Positions 17,791 through 26,416 of a DNA stretch of 64,000 bases are shown piece by piece. This DNA is from Synechococcus sp. Tobar12-5m-g (lineage in GTDB: Bacteria > Cyanobacteriota > Cyanobacteriia > PCC-6307 > Cyanobiaceae), in NCBI RefSeq assembly GCF_024345415.1, contig NZ_JAGQBB010000009.1, forward strand, positions 1-64,000. Direction: 5' to 3'. The notes beneath the pieces were generated by a model. That model was not told where the DNA came from, searched no databases, and saw only the letters and a program-made list of their open reading frames with translations. Within the stretch, counting starts at the first letter, position 1. Each line of letters begins with the position of its first letter. The position numbers and the translations under genes are program-made.

Positions 17791-19380
17791 TTGATCGAGG
17801 TGATCTTCCCCTTCGATCCGGTCACCCAGGCCCAGTTGCGTGCCGTTCGTCCCCAGGGGCTCTGGCGGGCACGCCGACGCTGCTGGGAGTTCCCCCTGGA
17901 GGCGTCCCTGGCCCTGCGCAACCTGCTGGCCGGGAGGTTTTCGGTCGATCCCGAACTCGCCCAGTGGATGACCTGGCTGGAGCAACCCCTGCCTCCCTTG
18001 CCTCCCCACCGGGCCCTGGTGGCGGCTGCCCAGCTGGAGCAGCTTTTGCCGGATGGTCGCCAGCTCTTTCCCCATCAGCGGCTGGCTGCCCGCTGGTTGC
18101 TGGCCCGGCGCGGTGGGCTGCTTGCCCATGCCATGGGCCTGGGCAAGACCCTCACCGCCCTGGTGGCGGCCCGGGCGATGGTGCGCCTGGCCGCCTGCCG
18201 CGTCGCGGTGGTGGCACCGGCGGGTCTGCATGCCCATTGGCGCCAGGAGGCGATGGCGCTCGGGCTCGAGTTGGAGCTGGTCAGCTGGGGCCGTCTGCCC
18301 CGTGGTCTGCCCCCGGCCGGAACGGTGCTGATCGTGGATGAAGCCCATTACGCCCAGAACCTTTCGGCCGCCCGCACCCAGGCCCTGCTCCGTTTGGCAC
18401 GGCATCCGCGGCTGCGGACCATCTGGCTGCTCACCGGCACACCGATGAAGAACGGCCGTCCGTCCCAGCTGTTTCCGTTGCTGGTGGCGATCGGCCATCC
18501 ACTCGGCCGTGATCAGCAGGACTTCGAGCAGCGTTACTGCCAGGGCCATTGTCGCCAGGTGAACGGACAGCAGCGTTGGCAGGCCAGGGGTGCCGAGCGG
18601 CTCGATGAACTGCAGGATCTGACCCGTCCCCTGATGCTCCATCGGCGCAAACAAGATTGCCTCGATCTACCCCCGAAACGACGGGAACTCCATCCCGTGG
18701 AGCTTTCGCCCAGCCAGGGCAGGGGCTTCCAGCACCTGCTGCAGGGCAAGGTGGACGACTACCGCCGCCGGGCGATTCGGGGGGAAGTCCGCCCCGGTGC
18801 CGAGGCCCTGGCGATGCTGACGGCCCTGCGCCAGATCGGAGCCCAGTACAAGTTGCCCACCGCTGTGGAGCTGGTGGGAGGGTTGCTCCAGAAGCGCCGG
18901 GCCGTGGTGGTGTTCACCGCCTTCGTGGCCGCCGCGGAACGGATGCACGAACGCCTGGGGGGGGGCCTGCTCACAGGCCGATTGAAGTCGGCCGAACGGC
19001 AAGGACAGGTGAACCGGTTTCAGGATGGGCAGACCCCGCTGCTGATCGCCACCTTCGGCACGGGGGGGCTGGGGTTCAACCTGAACCGCGCCGCCCATGT
19101 GGTGCTGCTGGAGCGCCCCTGGACTCCGGGCGATGCCGAACAGGCGGAGGATCGCTGCCATCGGATCGGCATGGGCGGGCCCCTGACGAGTCACTGGTTG
19201 CAGCTTGGGGTGGCCGACCAGCTGGTCGACGGCTTGATCGCCAGCAAGGCCGAGCGTGTCGCCCTCTTGCTGGAGGGCCGACGGACCACCCTTCAACGGG
19301 ACTCCCTGCCCGCGATGGTGCAGGGCCTGATCGATCGCTGGTCGTCGGAGCCTTCGCCGGGGGCGGAGGGGACTCAGTAG
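17791..19380 (+). CDS. SNF2-family helicase with HARP-like N-terminus (SMARCAL1/ZRANB3-like)
   Basis: A 529-residue SNF2 ATPase. Motif I is 'AMGLGKTLTAL', motif II 'VDEAHY', motif III 'LTGTPMKNG'; the C-terminal lobe has 'GLGFNLNRAAHVVLLERPW' and motif VI 'QAEDRCHRIGM'. The first 45 residues ('EVIFPFDPVTQAQLRAV ... RRCWEFPLEA') resemble the HARP motif of SMARCAL1, an annealing helicase that rewinds DNA. The start is a TTG at 17791; the frame stays open to 17692 without a better start. No nuclease domain is fused. The 3' end overlaps the convergent secreted-protein gene by seven bases. Confidence 0.8.
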   Translation: MIEVIFPFDPVTQAQLRAVRPQGLWRARRRCWEFPLEASLALRNLLAGRFSVDPELAQWMTWLEQPLPPLPPHRALVAAAQLEQLLPDGRQLFPHQRLAARWLLARRGGLLAHAMGLGKTLTALVAARAMVRLAACRVAVVAPAGLHAHWRQEAMALGLELELVSWGRLPRGLPPAGTVLIVDEAHYAQNLSAARTQALLRLARHPRLRTIWLLTGTPMKNGRPSQLFPLLVAIGHPLGRDQQDFEQRYCQGHCRQVNGQQRWQARGAERLDELQDLTRPLMLHRRKQDCLDLPPKRRELHPVELSPSQGRGFQHLLQGKVDDYRRRAIRGEVRPGAEALAMLTALRQIGAQYKLPTAVELVGGLLQKRRAVVVFTAFVAAAERMHERLGGGLLTGRLKSAERQGQVNRFQDGQTPLLIATFGTGGLGFNLNRAAHVVLLERPWTPGDAEQAEDRCHRIGMGGPLTSHWLQLGVADQLVDGLIASKAERVALLLEGRRTTLQRDSLPAMVQGLIDRWSSEPSPGAEGTQ

Positions 19381-19841
19381 TTGTAGCGATCGCTACGGGT
19401 GGTCCCCCCGCTCTGGATCGGAACGGGTCCCGAGCTGGACGTCGGTGCCAGAGGGGGCTTTTCAGAGCCGTAAAGCGCTCCCAGATAGCGGCCGCAATCG
19501 GGATAGGCACTTGGGTTGCGGACCACGGCCTCGGTGATCATCACGGCAGCGTGCTCCGGTGAAGTTTTGAAAAGGCTGTCGCTCTGCCGCTTGATCAAGG
19601 CATAGGCGGCGGACCAGCTCACCTCATGGTTGTTGCCCGATGTCCGCATGAAGCAGTACACCTGCGCTCCTTTGTCGGACACGCTGGCCATCGTTGGCTG
19701 GGGGGTGGTCTGACTGAGCAGGGGCAGGGGCAGGGCAAGGGCGACCAGGGCGGGCGCCAGGGTCGCGCCGAGGCGAAGCAGCGGCTGGAGGGAGAGGGGG
19801 CGACGGGGGTGCATGGAGATGTCGGGTGAACCAGCGGCCAT
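19374..19841 (-). CDS. Secreted protein, unknown function (DUF6554-like)
   Basis: The 155-residue product has a signal peptide ('LAPALVALALPLPLLSQ'), then a small domain with 'GAQVYCFMRTSGNNHEVSWS', 'YALIKRQSDSLFKTSPEHAA' and a second Cys in 'YPDCGRYLG', and a low-complexity tail. The two Cys could form a disulfide in the periplasm or lumen. I recall this pattern as a cyanobacterial domain of unknown function (probably DUF6554), but this is from memory. An alternative ATG at 19814 would shorten the N-terminus. Confidence 0.7.
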   Translation of the reverse strand: MAAGSPDISMHPRRPLSLQPLLRLGATLAPALVALALPLPLLSQTTPQPTMASVSDKGAQVYCFMRTSGNNHEVSWSAAYALIKRQSDSLFKTSPEHAAVMITEAVVRNPSAYPDCGRYLGALYGSEKPPLAPTSSSGPVPIQSGGTTRSDRYNY

Positions 19842-19893
19842 GGCCCCAACGTATCGGTCGCTTTGAGGCTGTCGAGGTCAAGGCCGGTGGGAC

Positions 19894-20415
19894 TCAGCTC
19901 GAGGCATGACCACCTGTTGCCGAGACCACCAGGCGAACGGTGAGCGGCAGGACCAGCAGGACGGTGATCAACCGCACCGCATGGAGGGCGGCCACGGCGG
20001 CCCCAACCCCGAACTCGGCGCCGACCAGGCTCATGCCGCTGATGCCGCCCGGTGCCGCCCCCAGCAGCATGATCACCGGATCGACTCCCAGCCAGCGACT
20101 GCACAAGAGCCCGACCACCAGGCCCGTGGCCACCAGGGTCAGGGTGATCACGATGGCGGGCCGCCAGAGTTGGCGCAGTTCCAGCAACGCCGAGTTGGTC
20201 AAGGCGGTGCCGATCACCGTGCCGATGGCGATCTCTAGCAGCGTGCGGGTGCCCGAGGGCCACTGGGCGGCTTCGAGTCGGCCGCTCATGCTGATCAGGC
20301 CCGCCCCCAGCAGGGCACCGGCCAGGGGTGCGGCGGGGATCCCCGTGCGCAGAGCCAGCAGCCCCCCGACCAGGCCCCCCAGCAGGTAGATCCCCAAACC
20401 GACTGTTGACGTCAT
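19894..20415 (-). CDS. AbrB-family membrane protein (single-repeat form)
   Basis: The 173-residue product is almost wholly hydrophobic with about five to six helices. It has the Gly-rich motif 'MLLGAAPGGISGMSLVGAEF', typical of the AbrB/AmoA-like transporter family (not the AbrB DNA-binding regulator). Usual family members have two such repeats in about 350 residues; this one has a single repeat and may dimerise. I chose the ATG at 20415; the frame runs upstream to 20514 with a polar extension that overlaps the next gene on the other strand. Substrate unknown. Confidence 0.75.
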   Translation of the reverse strand: MTSTVGLGIYLLGGLVGGLLALRTGIPAAPLAGALLGAGLISMSGRLEAAQWPSGTRTLLEIAIGTVIGTALTNSALLELRQLWRPAIVITLTLVATGLVVGLLCSRWLGVDPVIMLLGAAPGGISGMSLVGAEFGVGAAVAALHAVRLITVLLVLPLTVRLVVSATGGHASS

Positions 20416-20507
20416 GGCCAGAGGCGCCAGGTGGATCCAGCCAGTTTGGGAGAAGGCTTGAGTCTGCGGTCGATCTGTGCTGTCATCAGCCTTACCGCTC
20501 CGCTGAG

Positions 20508-20795
20508 ATGGCACCTGAATCGGTTTCCTTCCGGATTACGCGCACGGCCGAAGACCTCGCCCAAACGGTCACGGCCCTCTCCCATCGGTTGGTTCGAATG
20601 GAACAGCGACTGGGGGCGCTGGAGACAGCCATCGAGCAACGCCAGTCACCGGAGCCGGCCGAACTCGAAGCCCTGGCCCACGTGGAGGTGCTGCTTCGCG
20701 ATTGCCGTCTGCTCCTCGAGGAGCCTTCGTTGCCAGGAGCCTCTGAATTCCTGGAGCCCCAGGCCATCAGGGAAGACTTCCCCAACGCGGCCTGA
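20508..20795 (+). CDS. Small helical protein, unknown function
   Basis: A 95-residue acidic protein, mostly alpha-helical, with a probable coiled coil ('LSHRLVRMEQRLGALETAIE') followed by 'LEALAHVEVLLRDCRLLLEE'. No family recognised. The ATG at 20508 fits because upstream sequence in this frame is antisense to the AbrB-family gene. It is the first of three small genes in a row on this strand. Confidence 0.6.
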   Translation: MAPESVSFRITRTAEDLAQTVTALSHRLVRMEQRLGALETAIEQRQSPEPAELEALAHVEVLLRDCRLLLEEPSLPGASEFLEPQAIREDFPNAA

Positions 20796-20851
20796 CCTTG
20801 CTGTGTCGCATCGCACCCGAGAGGGATGACAGAATAAAAAGAAATGCAACC

Positions 20852-21082
20852 ATGGCGAACACTTATCCCGCCTGCCCTCTGCCCCGTCCGATCGGCGCCG
20901 AAGGTTACGTGTTGAGTTCCGTGCGCAAGGTCACGTCCGGCTTCATCGAGGGTGGTCACCAGCTCGAAAAACTTGAATTCGCCCTTGCCGTCGCCGTGGC
21001 CAGGGGCGATCGTATCAAGGTTGATCAGCTCCGCTCCCAGATTTCCGCCCTCGGCGGTGAGGGTGAAGAGCCTGGCACCTGA
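20852..21082 (+). CDS. Small conserved-looking protein, unknown function
   Basis: A 76-residue protein. The N-terminus 'PLPRPIGAEGYVLSSVRKVT' is followed by an amphipathic helix pair ('HQLEKLEFALAVAVARGDRI', 'VDQLRSQISALGG'). The ATG at 20852 has an A-rich leader (AATAAAAAG about 15 bases upstream). The pattern L-E-x-A-x-A-x-A-x-GD also appears in the next small gene, so the two may be distant relatives. Function unknown. Confidence 0.6.
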   Translation: MANTYPACPLPRPIGAEGYVLSSVRKVTSGFIEGGHQLEKLEFALAVAVARGDRIKVDQLRSQISALGGEGEEPGT

Positions 21083-21132
21083 ATCGGCCCAGAGGTAAAC
21101 TCTCACTGGCTGAATAGCTTTTGTGAATCTTC

Positions 21133-21372
21133 GTGGTGGTTTCCATTCAATTTCAAGCCAAGCCAAGTCTGCAACACACCAACTCCCTGCAGAAAGATCA
21201 GCGAGCTTTTCTACTGCTTCAGCTCAGCCGCCTGGAGTCGGAGTCTGCCGCTGCTGCGGCGATCGGGGATCTGGTTCAGGCCGCCCGGGCCATTCTCAAG
21301 GCCTTGGATTGTGAGCGTCGCTTGAGTACCACTGGTCCCCAGGTGCTGCAACTGATCAAGCCCCGTTCCTGA
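21133..21372 (+). CDS. Small helical protein, unknown function
   Basis: A 79-residue product, probably from a GTG (21133 or 21136). It is helical, with 'LLLQLSRLESESAAAAAIGD' and 'AARAILKALDCERRL'. It follows the preceding small gene by 50 bases. I do not recognise a family. The absence of an ATG and the short length keep confidence moderate. Confidence 0.45.
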   Translation: MVVSIQFQAKPSLQHTNSLQKDQRAFLLLQLSRLESESAAAAAIGDLVQAARAILKALDCERRLSTTGPQVLQLIKPRS

Positions 21373-21432
21373 TCAAGCGGACCAGGTGATTACTGTTTCT
21401 TGATCGCGACGTCCTGATCACGATGATGCCTC

Positions 21433-21491
21433 ATTCAGAATCGCTCCGGGCCCTAAGCCCTCTGTAGGAATTCAGAATCAGGAATTCAGAA
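21433..21491. repeat. Three copies of ATTCAGAA next to tRNA-Gly
   Basis: ATTCAGAA occurs at 21433-21440, 21470-21477 and 21484-21491; the last two lie within AGGAATTCAGAA repeats 2 bases apart. The repeats fill the spacer between a small gene and the tRNA. No function can be assigned. Confidence 0.5.
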
Positions 21492-21517
21492 AAACCGTGG
21501 CCTTGATTCGTGCTACA

Positions 21518-21589
21518 AGCGGGTGACCGGACTCGAACCGGCGACGTTCAGCTTGGGAAGCTGACATTCTACCACTGAATTACACCCGC
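21518..21589 (-). tRNA. tRNA-Gly (anticodon CCC)
   Basis: A 72-base cloverleaf on the minus strand. The acceptor stem is GCGGGTG pairing with CACCCGC, with discriminator T. The anticodon stem TCAGC/GCTGA encloses the loop TTCCCAA, giving anticodon CCC for GGG codons. The T arm is GCCGG-TTCGAGT-CCGGT-like. No CCA is encoded, as is usual in cyanobacteria. It lies alone between small genes and the aminotransferase gene. Confidence 0.93.
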
Positions 21590-21627
21590 GCCAGCACAAA
21601 CTAGCAAACAATCTGCCCGGGGGCTGG

Positions 21628-22782
21628 TCAGCCGCGGGCCAGTTCGGCGCCGGCTGCAGCCACCCCGGCGCCGACGACTCCCTTCGAGAGGCCGAGGGCC
21701 TGCAGGGTGGCCTCGATCGCCGCCACGGCGGTGAGGACATCACGGTCGCAGACGAAACCGAGGTGACCGATGCGAAAGACCTTGCCCTTCAGGTGATCCT
21801 GGCCTCCAGCCAGAAGGATGTCGAAACGCTCCTTGACGGCTTTGCGCAGCACTTCCGCGTCGATCCCCTCCGGCGCCACCGCCGTGATCGACGGGCTTCC
21901 GTGGCCTTCGGCGGCATAGAGCGCCAGGCCGATCGCTTTCATGCCCGCCTGGGCGGCGCGACGGTGGCGGGCGTGGCGCGCGAAGATCGACTCCAGCCCT
22001 TCCTTCTGCATCATCTCCAGCGCCGCCTCCAGGGCGAAGTACAGATTCACCGGAGGGGTGAAGGGGTTGCTGTCCTTGGCGGCCGCTTTCCGGTAGGTGG
22101 CCAGATTCAGATAGAACTTCGGCAGGTCGGAGCGCTCCTGGGCCTGCCAGGCCCGCTTGCTCATCGCCACGAAACTGAGACCCGGCGGCATCATGTAACC
22201 CTTCTGGGAGCCGGACCCCACCACATCGAGGCCCCAGTCGTCCATCGGCACGTCGCAGGCGCCGAGGCTGGTGACGCAATCGGCCACGATCAGGGCCTGG
22301 CCATGGGCGTGGACATGGCGAGCGATGGTCTCCAGGTCGTTGATCACCCCCGTGGAGGTCTCCGAATGGGTGAGGATCACAGCTCGAATGCGCTTGTCGG
22401 TGTCAGCTTCGAGGCTGGCGCGGAACGCTTCAGGATCCAGGGGTTGGCCCCATTCCGCCTGGATCACCTCCACGTCGAGTCCGTAGGCCCTGGCCACCTT
22501 CACCCAGCGCTCGCCGAATTTGCCGTTGTCTCCGCAGAGCACCTTGTCTCCATGGCTGAGAACGTTGATGATTCCGGCCTCCATCGCGGCGGTGCCGCTG
22601 CCGGTGAGCACCAGCACGTCAGCTTCGGTCTGATGCAGCCACTGGAGCTGGGCGGTGGTGCGCTTGACGATCGCCTGAAACTCGGCGCTGCGGTGGCCGA
22701 TCGGATGGCGGCTCATCGCCAGCAGGACGGTCTCCGGTACCGGGGTCGGACCGGGGATCATCAGGGTCAGCTTGTCCTGCAT
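21628..22782 (-). CDS. Class V aminotransferase (alanine/serine--glyoxylate aminotransferase type)
   Basis: This PLP enzyme probably transfers an amino group from alanine or serine to glyoxylate, which fits photorespiration. The N-terminus 'MIPGPTPVPETVLLAMSRHP' is typical of the family. 'LTGSGTAAMEAG' binds phosphate, 'VADCVTSLGACDV' holds the PLP-ring Asp, and 'VGSGSQKGYMMPPGLSF' holds the Schiff-base Lys. The ATG at 22782 gives 384 residues; the frame upstream is a basic low-complexity extension. Substrate preference cannot be read from sequence. Confidence 0.9.
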   Translation of the reverse strand: MQDKLTLMIPGPTPVPETVLLAMSRHPIGHRSAEFQAIVKRTTAQLQWLHQTEADVLVLTGSGTAAMEAGIINVLSHGDKVLCGDNGKFGERWVKVARAYGLDVEVIQAEWGQPLDPEAFRASLEADTDKRIRAVILTHSETSTGVINDLETIARHVHAHGQALIVADCVTSLGACDVPMDDWGLDVVGSGSQKGYMMPPGLSFVAMSKRAWQAQERSDLPKFYLNLATYRKAAAKDSNPFTPPVNLYFALEAALEMMQKEGLESIFARHARHRRAAQAGMKAIGLALYAAEGHGSPSITAVAPEGIDAEVLRKAVKERFDILLAGGQDHLKGKVFRIGHLGFVCDRDVLTAVAAIEATLQALGLSKGVVGAGVAAAGAELARG

Positions 22783-22868
22783 GGAGGGGGGGCGGAGGGT
22801 GGAGGCGCGGCGGCGCGATCGCCCAGCATAAAAAAGGGGCCACAGCCCCACCTTGGAGCGGTGCCGAG

Positions 22869-24026
22869 ATGACCACCTCCACAGCATTCACCCTGCCGGT
22901 CTGGGTGGTGGCGGCGGCGCGCGCGGCGGTGGTGGCGCTGGTTCAGGGAGCCGAGGAGTCGATTCAACCCACCGATCCAGCACCGCTGCTGGAGCTGCTG
23001 GATCCACCCGGCCGACAACCCGTGCCGGTGGAAGCAGCCGCCCGCCTCGGCGCCACCGAGGCCCTGGGGGTCAGTCGCTGCCAGCCCGGCGAGGGGCTGG
23101 ATCTCACCCGTGACCTGGCGGTCTGGGTGCTGGCAAGCCGGTGGCAACCCGGTTCAGAACCGCCACCCGACGCTGACGGAGCCTGGCTGCGGCTCGAGGC
23201 AGGCGAGGGGGTGGGAATCCATGCCACCAGCGCCGACCTCTGCCACTCCAGCTACGCCCGCGAGCTGCTCGAAACCAACCTTCGCCCCCTCTGGCCCAAT
23301 GGCCAGGGGCTGCGTTTGCGGATCATCTTTCCCCAGGGCCGGCGCCTGGCCGAGCGCACCAGCAACGCCGCCTTTGGGGTGGTGGATGGCCTGGCCCTGA
23401 TCGGCACCCAGGCCATCGTGCAGCGCAGCGCAGCGCCCGACCAGCTGGAGGCCTGCCTGGAGGATCTCCGTCACAGGGCCGCCCAAGCCGATTTCGGCGG
23501 CAATCTGGTGGTGGTGATCGGCGAGAACGGTCTGGATCTGGCCCCCCAGCTGGGGCTGCCGGCGGAGCTGTTGCTCAAGGCCGGCAACTGGCTGGGCCCG
23601 GTACTGGTGGCGGCCGCCGAGGCAGGGGTTCAACGCCTGATCCTGTTCGGCTATCACGGCAAATTGATCAAGCTGGCCGGCGGCATCTTTCATACCCACC
23701 ACCATCTGGCCGATGGCAGGGCGGAGGTGCTCACCACCCTCGCGGCCCTGGAGGGCCTCACCGGTGAACCGCTCGAGCGGCTGCATGGGGCCTCCACGGT
23801 GGAGGCGGCCCTGGCCGCTTTGGCCGTCCACGATCCCGTCCTGGCGGCGCGGGTGGAGCAGCGCCTGGCGGACACGATCGAGAGCCGCAGCCTGGCCTAC
23901 CTGGCCCGCTACGGGTCGTGGCCGCTGAGGATCGGCGCCGTGCTGTTCGATCGTGCCCGCCGCTTGCGCGCCTGCGGGGCTGAGGGGCGGGCGCTGCTCC
24001 AGGCTTTCCGGCACCCTTTAGGGTGA
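22869..24026 (+). CDS. cbiD: Cobalt-precorrin-5B C1-methyltransferase CbiD
   Basis: CbiD methylates C1 of the corrin ring in the cobalt-early (anaerobic) route to pseudocobalamin. Family landmarks are the N-terminal '[14 protein letters not shown]', '[17 protein letters not shown]' and '[20 protein letters not shown]', with a His-rich '[10 protein letters not shown]' segment. The 385-residue length is normal. A second corrin gene (cobH/cbiC type) lies about 33 kb away. guaA follows 31 bases after the stop. Confidence 0.9.
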   Translation: MTTSTAFTLPVWVVAAARAAVVALVQGAEESIQPTDPAPLLELLDPPGRQPVPVEAAARLGATEALGVSRCQPGEGLDLTRDLAVWVLASRWQPGSEPPPDADGAWLRLEAGEGVGIHATSADLCHSSYARELLETNLRPLWPNGQGLRLRIIFPQGRRLAERTSNAAFGVVDGLALIGTQAIVQRSAAPDQLEACLEDLRHRAAQADFGGNLVVVIGENGLDLAPQLGLPAELLLKAGNWLGPVLVAAAEAGVQRLILFGYHGKLIKLAGGIFHTHHHLADGRAEVLTTLAALEGLTGEPLERLHGASTVEAALAALAVHDPVLAARVEQRLADTIESRSLAYLARYGSWPLRIGAVLFDRARRLRACGAEGRALLQAFRHPLG

Positions 24027-24055
24027 ATCGAAAGGGCCTGACCGCCGAAACGGTC
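24012..24055 (+). repeat. Two small hairpins between cbiD and guaA
   Basis: CACCCT-TT-AGGGTG (24012-24025) covers the cbiD stop, and GACCG-CCGAAA-CGGTC (24040-24055) ends two bases before the guaA ATG. No T tract follows either. The second hairpin leaves guaA without a visible Shine-Dalgarno sequence. It may affect translation or be chance in GC-rich DNA. Confidence 0.35.
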
Positions 24056-24057
24056 GT

Positions 24058-25656
24058 ATGTCGCAAGCTTCGCAATCCTCTGAGCAGCCTGAATCCAAGC
24101 GCCATCCCGCCATCGTCATCCTTGACTTCGGCTCCCAGTACTCCGAGTTGATCGCCCGCCGCGTGCGGGAAACCGAGGTGTACTCCCTGGTAATGGGCTA
24201 CAGCACCAGCGCCGATGATCTGCGCAGCATCGCGCCGAAGGGAATCATCCTCAGCGGCGGTCCCAGCTCCGTTTACACCGAAGGGGCGCCGATCTGTGAT
24301 CCCGGACTTTGGGATCTGGGAATTCCCATTCTGGGAGTCTGCTACGGCATGCAGCTGATGGTGCAGCAGTTGGGCGGAGTGGTGGAGGCGGCTGGGCGCG
24401 GCGAATACGGCAAGGCCCCGTTGTTCGTGGACGATCCCCTTGATCTGCTCTCCGATGTGGAGGAGGGCTCCACGATGTGGATGAGCCACGGCGATTCGGT
24501 CGCGGCATTGCCCCAGGGGTTCGAGAGGCTGGCCCACACCGCCAACACCCCCGAAGCAGCGGTCGCCGATCACCGGCGCCACTTCTACGGCGTTCAGTTC
24601 CACCCGGAGGTGGTCCATTCCCTGGGCGGCATGGCGTTGATTCGCAACTTCGTTTACCAGATCTGTGGCTGCAAGCCCGACTGGACCACGGAAGCCTTCA
24701 TTGATGAGGCGGTCGCAGATGTTCAGGCCAGGGTGGGCGATAAACGGGTGCTATTGGCCCTTTCCGGTGGCGTCGATTCCTCCACCCTGGCATTTCTGCT
24801 TCACAAGGCGATTGGCGACAAGCTCACCTGCATGTTCATCGATCAGGGATTCATGCGAAAGGGGGAACCCGAATTTCTCACGGACTTCTTTGATCGCAAG
24901 TTCCACATTCGCGTTGAATACATCAACGCCAGGGATCGCTTTCTGGGCAAGCTCAACGGCATCACCGATCCCGAAGACAAGCGCAAGATCATCGGCACCG
25001 AATTCATCCGGGTGTTCGAGGAGGAGAGCAAGCGTCTCGGGCCCTTCGATTTTCTCGCCCAGGGAACGCTCTATCCCGATGTGATCGAATCGGCCGGAAC
25101 GGGCGTCGACCCCAACACCGGTGAGCGGGTGGCGGTGAAGATCAAGAGCCACCACAACGTCGGCGGCCTTCCCAAGGATCTTCAGTTCAAGCTGGTGGAA
25201 CCCTTGCGCCGTCTCTTCAAAGACGAGGTGCGCAAGGTGGGCCGCAACCTCGGCCTGCCCGAGGAGATCGTCCGCCGTCACCCTTTCCCAGGACCTGGCC
25301 TGGCAATTCGCATTTTAGGCGAAGTGAGTGCCGAAAAACTCAACATTCTGCGGGACGCCGATCTGATCGTGCGCGAGGAAGTCCAGGACGCGGGCCTTTA
25401 TCACGAGATCTGGCAGGCTTTTGCCGTGCTGCTGCCGGTGCGGAGCGTGGGGGTGATGGGAGACAAACGCACCTATGCCTATCCAATTGTGCTGCGCTGC
25501 GTCTCCAGCGAAGACGGCATGACCGCCGATTGGTCTCGGCTGCCCTACGACCTGCTGGAGAGAATCTCGAACCGGATCGTCAACGAGGTGAAGGGGGTGA
25601 ACCGGGTGGTGCTTGACATCACCAGCAAGCCCCCGGGCACGATCGAGTGGGAATGA
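24058..25656 (+). CDS. guaA: GMP synthase (glutamine-hydrolysing)
   Basis: GuaA converts XMP to GMP. The N-terminal class I glutamine amidotransferase domain has its Cys in '[10 protein letters not shown]' and the His/Glu pair in '[10 protein letters not shown]'. The ATP pyrophosphatase domain has the P-loop '[15 protein letters not shown]'. The C-terminal dimerisation domain ends in '[15 protein letters not shown]', the usual family ending. The 532-residue length is normal. Confidence 0.97.
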   Translation: MSQASQSSEQPESKRHPAIVILDFGSQYSELIARRVRETEVYSLVMGYSTSADDLRSIAPKGIILSGGPSSVYTEGAPICDPGLWDLGIPILGVCYGMQLMVQQLGGVVEAAGRGEYGKAPLFVDDPLDLLSDVEEGSTMWMSHGDSVAALPQGFERLAHTANTPEAAVADHRRHFYGVQFHPEVVHSLGGMALIRNFVYQICGCKPDWTTEAFIDEAVADVQARVGDKRVLLALSGGVDSSTLAFLLHKAIGDKLTCMFIDQGFMRKGEPEFLTDFFDRKFHIRVEYINARDRFLGKLNGITDPEDKRKIIGTEFIRVFEEESKRLGPFDFLAQGTLYPDVIESAGTGVDPNTGERVAVKIKSHHNVGGLPKDLQFKLVEPLRRLFKDEVRKVGRNLGLPEEIVRRHPFPGPGLAIRILGEVSAEKLNILRDADLIVREEVQDAGLYHEIWQAFAVLLPVRSVGVMGDKRTYAYPIVLRCVSSEDGMTADWSRLPYDLLERISNRIVNEVKGVNRVVLDITSKPPGTIEWE

Positions 25657-25725
25657 TGGTCAGGGTCCAACCGGGCTGGTAGAGCCCCAGCAGCTTCGAT
25701 ACCATCGGGCACCAGCCTGATTCCC

Positions 25726-26334
25726 GTGACCGTCGCCACCCAGCCGGATCCCCAGCTGCAGCGCCGTCTTCAGCAGGACAGCATCCAGCTCGGCGCCAAG
25801 ACCATTTTCCTCAATCCGTTTCTCTACTGGCGGCGCTTCGATGCCAACACCGATCGCTGGCTCAGGGAGCCCGGTCAGCTCCAGGAGGAGCAGATCCAGG
25901 CCAACCGCACCCGCTTCTACCCCGAGCTGCTGTGGGACGAGCTATCGGACCAGGAACGTCAAATCAAGGATGGGGCCGTGGAGATGTTCCTCAAGAGCCT
26001 GGAGCTGATCAGCACCTTCAACCCCGATCTGAGCTCGGGCCACCTGCTCGAGGTGGAGCGCAAGATGGCCGTCACCAAGAAGCGCTCCTTCGAGCGCTGG
26101 GTGGAAAAGGCCCTGGGGCGACGGCTCAAGAGCGAGCAGAAGGAGCGGCGGCGGTTCGATCGGGAGCGCTGGTTGCGCGGCTGGGGCGAATGGCTCAGTC
26201 TCGACGTCACGCGCCAGGCGCTTCTCCCCCTCACCACCCTGCTGGTGTTGGCGGTGCTGGCGGGGGCGTGGCTGGGGTCCCGCCAGTTCTGCCGCCCGGG
26301 CATCATCGAGCCCGGAGTGCAGCGCACCTTCTGA
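25726..26334 (+). CDS. Tail-anchored membrane protein, unknown function
   Basis: A 202-residue product starting at a GTG. The N-terminal part is soluble, charged and helical ('TIFLNPFLYWRRFDANTDRW', 'RKMAVTKKRSFERWVEKALG'). A single hydrophobic helix near the end ('ALLPLTTLLVLAVLAGAWLG') suggests a C-terminal membrane anchor. I do not recognise the family. It precedes another unknown gene and the PBP2 gene on the same strand, which hints at an envelope role but does not show it. Confidence 0.65.
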   Translation: MTVATQPDPQLQRRLQQDSIQLGAKTIFLNPFLYWRRFDANTDRWLREPGQLQEEQIQANRTRFYPELLWDELSDQERQIKDGAVEMFLKSLELISTFNPDLSSGHLLEVERKMAVTKKRSFERWVEKALGRRLKSEQKERRRFDRERWLRGWGEWLSLDVTRQALLPLTTLLVLAVLAGAWLGSRQFCRPGIIEPGVQRTF

Positions 26335-26416
26335 GACGGCGGAGGCTGGTGCCAGGCAGACTGGGCACCCTGCCGGTGGGAGGTGACCCACCTCGCCGCG
26401 CTCTGTTTCTTCTGCC

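Noticed and set aside
19384-19393. GCGATCGC octamers (for example at 19384, 22815, 29792, 38884, 49917 and 63235)
   Set aside because: This is the widespread cyanobacterial HIP1-type octamer. The few copies here do not form an array and need no special explanation.
22783-22868. Cobalamin riboswitch upstream of cbiD
   Set aside because: Only 86 bases separate the divergent genes, and no B12-box-like sequence was seen.
26377-26397. Short palindrome GAGGTG-ACC-CACCTC before a hypothetical gene
   Set aside because: Small palindromes are expected by chance in GC-rich DNA; no regulator or conserved context is visible.
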